NCBI GenBank assembly: GCA_964035795.1
Contig: OZ038326.1
Coordinates: 5,321,062 to 5,385,061, forward strand
Direction of reading: 5' to 3'
Source of the DNA: Pterobdella sp. o SKG-2022
Taxonomy: Eukaryota > Annelida > Clitellata > Hirudinida > Piscicolidae
Length of the DNA: 64,000 bases
In this document: piece by piece, positions 14,601 to 24,800 of the stretch
How the letters are laid out: each line of letters starts with the position of its first letter
Numbering within the stretch: position 1 is the first letter of the stretch
The notes under the pieces: model-generated
What the model saw: the letters and a program-made list of their open reading frames with translations, nothing else
Database searches by the model: none
Told to the model about the DNA's origin: nothing
Position numbers and translations under genes: made by a program

Positions 14601-17425
14601 CCCCTCATCAAACCAACATTTAAAGATCTGACTCGAAAAGGACTTTCATTAACTTTGTGGCAGTTTTTCTTGAAGGATGCCCTTCTTTTCGACCGCTCTT
14701 TTTCAGATTTTTCTTTTTTTTTTCTGGCTGGACCTGCAATTATTTTTGAAACTCTTACTGTAGTTATTGATATTTTTATTTAACCTATTACTATTATATA
14801 TATTACTCCTAATGTTTAAATAAAAAACTCGACGTTTCACTTGACGCGAGGGAGGATTAGTATTTTGGGATAAACTTAACAAAAACTCTTTAGAGTATGA
14901 CATTTTTTACGTAAAAAGTATTTCGAAATAAATATAAGTTAATTAGATAAATACTACAGTTTTTAAAATATCGCTAACGTATAAACTTACGATCGAAAAA
15001 AAATTTCGAAAACTTGAAAAAAGTTAAGCTAAAGTTTTTATAATAAAATTTTGAAATAATTTTGATAAAAATAAAAAAAAGGCCGTGTCCAGAAAGCAGA
15101 AAAAATAACTTTGAAAATCAAATTTCGCAAACAGCCGAACATTTCGGTTGCTAACCAAAGCTCATTACTATTATTAGAGCAAAAAGATTTTTTTTTAAAG
15201 GAGTAAATTTTGGATAAAACCGGATTTAAAATCATGCTATCATCCACCTATTCTCATCATCACACACATGAAACACTAGGGAGTCTACTGGGAGGTGATC
15301 AATCGGGTGGTCTACAACAAATCATGTCATCTCCCCTCTTTTCCTCCATGCTGCAAAGCATCAGCAACAACCCGCAAATGGCCCAGCAGGTGCCACTGTT
15401 ATTTGTTTTGTGTTTGTTTAGTTCGTCTCTATGTATTGTGTGTTTGTTTAGTTTGTCTCTATGTGTTGTGTGTTTGTTAGTTTGACTCTGTGTGTTGTGT
15501 GTTTGTTTAGTTTGTCTCTATGTGTTGTGTGTTTGTTAGTTTGTCTCTGTGTTGTGTGTCTATTTGTTTCCTGTTGTGATGCCTGTTTTTTTTTATGGTG
15601 ATAATAGTAGTTGTATTCCATTTTGTTTTGGTGGTTTTTATTCTGTGCGTTTTATGTTGTATTGCTTGTTTTTTTTGTGTTGATGGTGGGCTTATTTTTT
15701 GTGAAAGCATGTTTAAAGACCAAGAAACTATGTACATTTGATGATGATGTTTAACAAATACAAATCAAAAAACCTGATTTTAACATTATTCTACAACATC
15801 CCATCAAAGCTGCTGGCGAACAACCCACTGCTACAGGGCAATCCTCAAATGAGGGAGCAGATGGCCCAGAACATGCCCACCCTCCTGCAACGGGTATGTT
15901 GTCTACTTGTGTGGGCTGTTTGCTGATGTTTTTTGTTTGTAGATGAATGTACTTGGACATTGAGCTGCTCAGCATAATATATTACAGCAAGATTGTATTT
16001 TTTGTTTATGATGAAGTGTATTAATCGTTGAGGATGTTGATTAACCTATGTTAAATTGTATTGAAGGTTGATGATGTTAATTAGTCTATATTGAAACGTT
16101 TATGCTGGTCTGACAGATGCAGAACCCAGAGATGCAGCAGTTGTTGAGCAATCCTCAAGCCATGCAGGCCCTGATGCAGGTGCAACAAGGCATGATGCAG
16201 CTGCAACAAGAGGCACCTGGCCTCTTTGAGTTAGTGGTTTTCCAAGCTTTCGTGTTGTTTTTTTGTTTTTTAAATAGATTTTTGGGTTTTTGTATTGGTG
16301 AGCAAAGAAAAATTTATTTCCATGTTTAATTAAATAATTATGTTGATATATTATGGCAAAAACTGTTTTAATTTGTTGTGAATATTCATTTTCAAAATGG
16401 CATCAACCACCTTAGATCTGCCGGTCTTTTTGCTCCATTTGGCTTTTTGAGGTCGTCTTCGAACACATCAACAACCACCACAACAACGAGTACAGCCAGT
16501 ACAACGGCAACAAATACTACGACTGCCACCTCAACAACCACCAGTGCAACAACAACGCCTCTAAACCCACCAACAACGACACCAACACCACCAATCACGG
16601 CGGGACTGAACGATTTACGCAACTCTGCTGCCATGAATAATCTGATGAGTGAGATGATGAGGATGTTGAGTGCAGGAGGGGTGCCTGGTGAAGGTGGAGG
16701 GGTGCCCAGGAGTCTTCCGAACCAAGACCCCCCAGAGGTGCGATACTCCTCACAGCTGGAACAACTTGCTGGCATGGGATTCCTCAACAGAGAGGCTAAC
16801 CTACAAAGTAACTTTTATTTTTTTTTTATTGGATTTTCGTTTCAGAGTTTCGTGTGTATGTATCTGAATAAAAATAAATACAATCTTGCCATAATATATT
16901 ATGCTACAAAATTCACTTTATGATATTCAAGTTAAATATTCATAAAATATCACTATTCTGTTTCAATCTGCATATAATTTTTCGAATTTACATTTAATGT
17001 CATTGTCTATGTTTAACTTGCATGTAAGAATCCTGCAACTAGTTCATGATTATACTCAAAAGTGACCTTTGCTCACCATAATGAATAAATTACAACAAAA
17101 AATCAGTATTTAAAACATCCTCTTTTTCTCATTCCGTATATGAAACGATACTAGGAAGATAAATTCTTAGTTAAGTCAATAAATTTTTAATTAAATTAAT
17201 GTATCTTATATAATATTTTGTATATGTAGCTGTGTATAATGAAATATAAAAAGTAACTTCATTGACATTGTATGTATTTTTTTATAATATTTGAAAAATG
17301 TACATAATTGTATTGTATATTACAGCGATATATGGATAACAAATATCACCCGGCCAGGTTTGATAGCTACATTTGGAGATGTCAATGCGGCGATAGACCG
17401 TTTGTTGCAGAACAGGCGATTATAA
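8591..17425 (+). CDS. UBQLN: Ubiquilin (UBL-STI1-UBA proteasome shuttle)
   Basis: Ubiquilins carry ubiquitylated or aggregation-prone clients to the proteasome and chaperone membrane-protein precursors in the cytosol. Thirteen coding exons keep phase throughout: 8591-8698, 8823-9014, 9191-9319, 9489-9614, 9924-9974, 10123-10200, 10754-10862, 11339-11494, 15280-15389, 15810-15893, 16117-16229, 16416-16807 and 17358-17425, giving 571 aa, the usual length. An N-terminal ubiquitin-like domain (about residues 12-83) contains [15 protein letters not shown]1-type Met/Asn/Pro repeats follow ([51 protein letters not shown]). A Thr-rich low-complexity stretch sits in exon 12. The C-terminal UBA domain spans the last junction ([14 protein letters not shown] then [16 protein letters not shown]). 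The start is the only Met before the UBL. Intron 8 (3.8 kb) carries an antisense RTE LINE. No breaks are seen. Confidence 0.96.
11625..11705 (+). repeat. Possible 3' end of a short RTE/SINE copy
   Basis: The segment ends GGAAGGCAATAAATGATGATG, resembling RTE-type 3' ends that finish in short TGA repeats, but in the opposite orientation to the LINE next to it. It could be a 5'-truncated copy or a SINE using the same machinery. Confidence 0.35.
11763..14900 (-). mobile_element. RTE-type non-LTR retrotransposon, nearly full length, decayed
   Basis: The element is antisense in ubiquilin intron 8. On the minus strand an apurinic-endonuclease-type domain comes first (about 14650-13740; [53 protein letters not shown]). 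Reverse transcriptase follows (13741-12650; [18 protein letters not shown], and YSDD at the catalytic site where family members usually have YADD). Next is a Cys/His zinc-binding segment of the type found in this LINE group ([28 protein letters not shown]), and then the C-terminal MRWFGHVER and SGRPKDLE motifs. The minus-strand 3' end is GATTTGATTGATT, a typical RTE short-repeat tail. The domains lie in different frames with internal stops, so the copy cannot make one intact protein. Confidence 0.88.
15399..15570. repeat. Minisatellite in ubiquilin intron 9
   Basis: About five tandem copies of a 30-37 bp GT-rich unit, TTTGTTTAGTTTGTCTCTAT plus GTGTTGTGTG, begin just after the donor of exon 9. 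Copies differ by small indels. Confidence 0.8.
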
Positions 17426-18815
17426 ATGCATGTATTGTTATTTAATGTTTAAAATTGCATCTAGGATGAAGATAGGGATGTGTCTATTTTCAGAGATTTG
17501 TTTAATATAATTTTATCAAAAAAAGGGGGGGGATGGAGTTAATTGATAGGGTTTTAATTTTGTTTTTTAATTATTTTTTGATTTCTTTAATTGTTGGATC
17601 GGTTAGCCTTGATATCCTTTAATTGCACTCAATTCTGTAAGAGGTATTTATCAACTTGTTTCCTCTCCGCTTGTCTCTTACACATTATTTTTATCATACT
17701 TTGTCTTTTTATTCATAAGATTCCTTATTAAGCTTATGAGATATCATTATTTAAACTTTTACAAATTTCTTTTCATACGATTCAATTTAATTTTAGTTTC
17801 ATTAATGTTACATAAATTCCAAGTTACTATAGATTCAGTTTCCCACTAGTTATGTCATAAACTTTTTGCGGATCTAAAATAAATATATATATATATTTAT
17901 ATAAATTTTTAATTAATTTTTTTCATAATTTATATATATATAAGTGATTTCTATTTTGTTCTAGGATTTATTTTTCTCACGTGATTTCTTTAACAATAAA
18001 TATTCAAACTATCTTCGTTAAAGGCCTGCTTCGAGACTAAATTCAAATCATATTAGCTATTTATCACAAACAACGGAAAATATAGCAAAATTGACACAAG
18101 CTCTACTAACTTATGTATTTTTTTTTTCAATTTTTTGTAACGAAAAACATCAAATAAGAGAAATTTTTAATACATTTATTGAGAATCGATAAGTTCAGCC
18201 TTATCATAAAACGTTAGCATAACGTTTTTATTATATTAAACTAAAAGTAAGATTAATTTTTTCAATGAAGACAATTTTAAACTTGTGTATTGAAAACAAA
18301 ATTTCACCAAGTTCAATAAATTTGATGTGTAGAAAAAATTGATACAAAGTCAATGTTCATTCAAATATTGAGATATGAGTGGATAGCCTATATCGATCAC
18401 TTCACTCTTGCCTCCCTCACTTCCCATCTTTACATCAAATATCAATGATATTGGCTTCTGCGGGTGGGTGATTTGTATAAGTGTATCATAAACAAAGATT
18501 TAATGTAAAACTTAAGTTTATTTTTGAGGGAAACAAACACGAAGTGTTTATTAACTATAAAACATTAAGTTTACAAAAAGCTTAATTTATCAAGTTAATA
18601 AATACTTTGTGTTTGTTTCCCTCACTTTTTGGTATAGGTTACTCAATGTCGTTAGAAAGTTGTTTGAATAAGTTCTATTATCAAGTTCTTGTGTCTATTA
18701 TTTTTAAAGTTCTCAGTTGTTCATTAAAAGACTTCATCGTAAGTTTTCATTTAAGTTACTAATATATATTAAACTAAATTATAATAATATACATTAAATT
18801 AAGCCATGAGTGATA
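17426..18815. other. Convergent 3' spacer between ubiquilin and MALT1-like genes
   Basis: The two genes converge here. The spacer is AT-rich, with a TA-rich microsatellite near 17881-17942 and a fold-back element at 18526-18625. I see no other gene. Confidence 0.5.
18526..18625. repeat. Fold-back element (complete copy)
   Basis: The left end GAGGGAAACAAACACGAAGT is mirrored at the right by the complement of TGAGGGAAACAAACACAAAG, followed inward by a TTATTAA / TTAATAA pair and AAAGCTT near the centre. At about 100 bp with no coding capacity it resembles a MITE. Confidence 0.75.
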
Positions 18816-21800
18816 TCAAAAAAAGTATATATCGTTATGAGAATTAACCTTCAACCGCTGTAAATTATACAGAAAAAACACTTTTTTCTTCAATTTTTCA
18901 GTTTTCTTTACTGGAAGAAGTACTTGGTCTATATCATTTTTACGGATTTCCAGTATAGCGCCTTTTTTTTCAACGCTCGTTTCTAAAGCAAGAACGTTCG
19001 AGAAGTATTTTTGGAATGATAATTTTGCTATGGTTTTGTTCTGGAACTTAACTTCCGTGTTTTCACCTAAGTCTGTAAACGACGTGAACTCACCATTAAA
19101 TATATCTCTCATCATCTATTAACTATCATATGTTATAATTATAAACCAAAAACGAAATTTTTCATTGGACCCCCAAACATAATAAGTAGAGTCCCTTTTC
19201 ACATAGTAACTCCTTCCTTTCACCACAAACATCATAGCATTCTATACAATAATTAGTTATTCTCCATGGAAAAACTCTTATATACATTATAACAAAACAC
19301 GCACTATGTACTAAATCGTAAAAACCATACAATAATTGGTAATATCCTTAAAGTAAACCTCCACAAACATTCTAATAAGCCAGACAATAAAATTAATTTC
19401 TCGTAGTAACCCCCATCCCCTTCTCACAAACAATGTAACGAGTCCCAAACACTATCGACATCCCCTGTGGACAAGCTCTCGAAAGCGATTGGATCCCACA
19501 GTTTCCTTTCGGGGTCTTCGATGTTGATCTTCATTTCTGAGTGCTGAGAGTATTTTTGGCTATTCAAGTCTATTGGACATGCTCTGAATTCTTTTTTCAA
19601 TTCGTTGTATAAATCACCTAGCGTGAGCTGTAAAATATGATGATGAGGATGATGATGATGATAATGATGAGAATGTTATTGATGAATATATTTGAGTTAA
19701 AAATTAATTTTCCAAGTAAGTCTTCTTCTATATGAAGGAGAAATTGGTTGTGAAAAGAATTTGGTTGATGAAAGATAAAGACCACACAGCAATGCATGAA
19801 TAGTTTTCAAAATTTTTATAAGACCTTTGTAACACGTAATAACAACAACGTAAGTGATAATAATAATATAAGAAATAATTGAATTCCTCTAAAGTGGAAA
19901 TTCAAATCTGGCTCACAACAGATTAATCAAACCTCATTGGCTGTTTCTCTAATCAGAATCAAACCTTATTGGCTTTTTCAAAAATAATATTCAAATATTA
20001 TTGGCTGTTTCAATAATAATGATAAAAGCTAACATTTTTATTTTTAATCACGTCCATGAGGTATTCGTTGAAAAGTCCTCTAAATTTGTGTTTGAGTTTC
20101 ATCTCGTAAGACTCTTCACCCACGCTTCTGTAGATCGAGTGTAGGGTGTTGCAGTAGATAGCTTAGTAAGGTAAACAAACACAAAGTATTTAACTAAATC
20201 AACTTGTTTGTGGTTTGAATTAATCCACTAATAGAAATGGTAACATTATTATTGCTTACGTGGCGTATATAATCACTTGGTTGGGGTAGGATTTGTCTAT
20301 AGCCTCATTGGGGGCTGGGCTGATACTGGATAGCTCTACACTGTATAAATTGAGTTTTTGGTGCATTGTTATGCTGTAAAATTGAAATCAATTAGAAAAA
20401 AACATAATACTTTAGAATATAATTTGATCAATTATAAATACGATATAGAATACTTAAAAGGTAAAATAACGAGGATTTTGCATCGTACTTCATAATAAAA
20501 ACTATAATTTTTTTAAAATTTATCTATTTAAAATACAATTTTATTCAACACATGTAATTAAATACATTTGTATAAAATACAAACTACAAAATACAATGCA
20601 TTACAATACAATATAATGTAATACCCCATACTGATACAGTATCAAAAACATTTACTTCTTTCGGCAGACATCCAAAATAGCCATAAGAACTGTGGGTTTC
20701 TGTTGTTGTATACGTTGTATGCAAGTTTCTATGCATAAGGATTCACTTAGTTTCACACCTGTGGGGAGATTTTTCTTGGTTATGAAACATCAATTAGCCA
20801 ATAAGAAATTAGACATTATGTGGAGTTTTTTATTGGTTGGGATAAATCTCACTTAGCCATTATTTAGAGTTTTTCATTGGGAATACGTTGAAACAGACAC
20901 CAATGAGTAAATAACACGTGTTTGATTCAAGAAATTACAACAATTCAAATGTTTGATAATAGTAATAACAACGTAGATTTAATTACTGTAAATTATTTGA
21001 ACACTAAAGGCAATTTTATTAAGTACAAAGCTTTTCGTTAACAAAGTAACATTATCAAGTACCTTTAAAATTACCTTTAGTGTTCAAATAATTTGCAGTA
21101 TTTACTTTGGCTAAAAATTAGTATGTAGATTTAATTCTATTGAACATATAAATTAACTTGGTTTAAATATTTTCTCATTATTAAATAACAATTATCAATA
21201 TTTTGAAGCATTTCAAACTATATTGTACATCTTCTATTAGTTAAAACCCACCTTGACTAGCGTCCCATGGGATGAGATAGTGGTGGTGGTTGTGGAAGAA
21301 GCCATGGCCCAGACAGTAGAGTAAGACTGTTTTGAAGGGTTCAAATAGGAGGTTTTAATGTGATTTTAGAGAGTTCCGTTAAATTCAGTTGATTTTATTC
21401 ATGTCATAAAGCATGTGATAATCTTAGTAGAATATTTGTGAGAAATGTAAGTTATGCAGAAAACGAAAATTTTCTAATTGATGACAAATTTTCGGTTCAG
21501 CTTAATCAAACTCAACAAACCCAAAAAAATTCTGTCAAATGAAACTTAACTTAGATTAACTCAGAACAATTAAAACCATGAACTACTATATTTTGATAGA
21601 GATCAATAAATCCAAAAAGCCCATATAAAATAGATGTATCCTTCATATTAAACTGTTGTATACCCATGCTTAACTTTTGTATACTCCCATATTAAACCAA
21701 TGATACTAAACACATTAACCACCAATTTATATCTGATGCTATCTAACCATAAACACCATCCCCCATCAAAGAACAAAACGTCTCCAAACTGCATTGCATC

Positions 21801-24800
21801 TCTTGAAGTGTGAGGTCAAGAAAAGAAAGTACTTTGAAATCTGGAAAAATTTTATACAATATAATGTAATATATGTAATACGATGTAATGTATCATATAC
21901 CATATAATAGACTATTGAAAAAATTGCAAAATAAGATTTTTTGAAGTTTAATTTCTGAAATAATTGATAAAAATTGATACATGATATCTTGCTAGAGCTA
22001 TACACAAGGTTACAAATGAATACTATTAATGTTATGAAATAAAATTTTTTTAGATCGACTTTTAGTCGCCCCATATTGGAGTTTTGTTAGCCCAACGAAT
22101 GTTTCACAGGGCTCCTTGTGTACTTAATTGTCGGCCCGCGCAAATTGAACCCGGTTAAAACATTACAAAATAGAATATATAAACTATACAATAGTAACAA
22201 ATACAGTACTATACGATAGAAACCCTAAGAATTAAACAAAAAACTATTGAAAACAAAAAGATACATACGATGTCTTTAAAAGATTACAATATAATTAAGC
22301 TACAAAGCAATGAAAAATCTACATCCCACAAATACTAAGGTTATCATAACAGTTCTCACCCATGTTCTCTAGAACATGACAAGTATGGACCATGTCCTCT
22401 TCCACACCAGGCAAATTGCTGCCGTAGCTGCGGTAGTTGCTGTTTCCTAATATCAAGGCGACTTTGTCTTTTGCTGCGATATTGAGGTGTTCGTGTTGAG
22501 GGTTTTGTGTCATAGTGATAGTTTTTGTTTGTTTTTTTTTATTATTTTGGCATGTGCGTTATGAAACAACTTTCATATAAATTTAAAAATATAAAATTTT
22601 TGTTAATATTTTTTTCTTTGACTTCAATCTGATTTCAAATAAGTAATTAAAAAAAATTTTTTTTTTCAAAGTTCTTATCAGAATCTCAAGTTTTTAAAAG
22701 ACTTGTGCAACGTGCTTGATGAGGTAGGTTTGCCTTACGGTAATTATCGTGTTCCAAAAAACTCTTTAAAAACTACAGTATCTTTTCTTCATATTGTTAT
22801 TGTAGAACCATATAATTGCAATAACTCAAATTAATCAAATTAACCTCAAAGATTACATCGTTTTTTTAAAGTTTTCCACAAAAATTTTCTCAAAAACTCA
22901 AATAATTTTATAGTACTTTTTGTACAAACAGTTACAAAGCACGAAGAACAACCATAGAACTGGTTAGGCTTATTGAGAATGGTAAGGGTGGCAACGTTGG
23001 ACACCACTTGGACGTGGCAGTCTTCTTCTGAATACACCCTAACTTGGTATCTGCCTGTGTATGTATCAGAGAATTGCATGCATACTACAGATGCTTTTGT
23101 ATTAAATACATCATGTTGACGTAGAATAGCCTGAATCAACACAAAGTATTTATCACAAAGCTTTTCGTAAGACGAACTTACATTGACAATTGATGAAATA
23201 ATAATTTAAGTTCATTTTATGTAAAGCTTTGTAATTTAAGTTTATAAATACTTTGTTCTCCTCGCTGCTTGTGTAATAGTTTGTAATTTACTTGAATCAA
23301 ATAGTTAAAAACTGCATAAAATCAGTGCTCCAAGTTTAATTATAAACTTAGTAAAAAATTCATTCAATTAAAAAATTTAATACGTTTAATTTGCATAAAT
23401 AATGTAAAAAATTTCAAAACCTGAGTGGCACTTCTTCAGGTGGTCAATCTTGTATTCAGACTTGCACGCTCCTGACATTAGGAGTTTGTCAAAACATATG
23501 TGATATAAATGTTATTATGGTTGATTAAAAAATATTTTATTGAGAAAATAGCAAAAAAAAATAAAAAAATACTAATAAAAAACTATAAATAATCAAAAAC
23601 TAACAAGTAGATATAATTTAAAAAGATACCAACAAAAGAGATATCAAATCAATAATGTACAAAAACAACAACAGCATGAAGAAAACTGAATATATATACA
23701 ATGATAAAGAAAAAAGACTAAAAGTTATCAATAGCTCACCAATAATGATTTCATTGTTATGAAACCACTGGTAACTTAGAGGGAGGCTTTTGTGTTGGGC
23801 TTTTACCTGCAAGACCACAACTCCGCCAAGACTGTTTGTTTGTGAGGTCGGCTGCACGAGGATCTGGGGTGGGTCTGCGGTGGAATGGTGTTTGATTTGG
23901 TGTGTTATGTTGATTTTTAAAGACTTAATTTTAAAGAAAAAATTTAAAATTCTTCAAGTTTAGTTTTATCTTGGTTACTTTCTTTGGTGCTATATAAATG
24001 AACATTTTTGTTATCTCATTTTTATTTTTTATAAACACCAAAGAGGAAATTTTTACAAAATACCAAGTATCGAAAACACATCATTATAATTAAAACTAAA
24101 ACCTCTTCCATTTTATACTTCTAACACATATAGCTCAGCTGGTAGAGCATTAGATTAGTTATCTAAAGTAACCAGGTTCAATCCCGCGTGGGCCGAAAAT
24201 TAAGTACACAAGGAGTAGCACCCTGGGAAACATCCGTTGAGCTAACGAAACCCCAATATGGAGCGACTGAAAGTCGATCTAAAAAAAAACACATATAGAC
24301 CATCACTAACGGTTATTCACTGAAGGCTTGGTGTGCTTGGCTGGTTTAACAACCACCGAGCAACTGCTTGAGAACAGATAGAACCATTCGTTATTGGATG
24401 AATGCTGTATTCTGCACGAGTATGTCCCTTCGTGAAAAGTTCTGCCAATAAAATATGTTGGGAAAGAATTATATTTGTAGTGATTTTAATGGTAATGAAT
24501 ATGAATAATATTGATAAAAAGGAAGTAATGGTAAATAACTATGAATATTAATGATTTACAATTAATAATAAGGAACAATGGTATAAAATAAATAATCTGA
24601 AAAATAATACTGAAATTTCTTGCATTAGGTTGAAACCATCGAAAATTTAATCTTATCTTAAACACGAGCGCTACAAAAAACATTTAAAACTAATAGTATC
24701 ACTTATAATAACAATGGTATAGATTGAATATTAATAATATAAATAATATTAGTAAAAGCAAAATCTCACCGAATATTTTTTATTTTCAGCACACCATCAC

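Noticed and set aside
16392..16787. 131-codon minus-strand frame
   Set aside because: It is the shadow of the Thr-rich ubiquilin exon 12 on the other strand.
19635..19675. GAT repeat as coding acidic tract
   Set aside because: It lies just inside an intron of the MALT1-like gene, outside the phase-checked exons.
24129..24200. Functional tRNA gene
   Set aside because: The acceptor stem pairs poorly, the sequence continues into a SINE body with an A-run, and related copies occur at 22045 and 35883.
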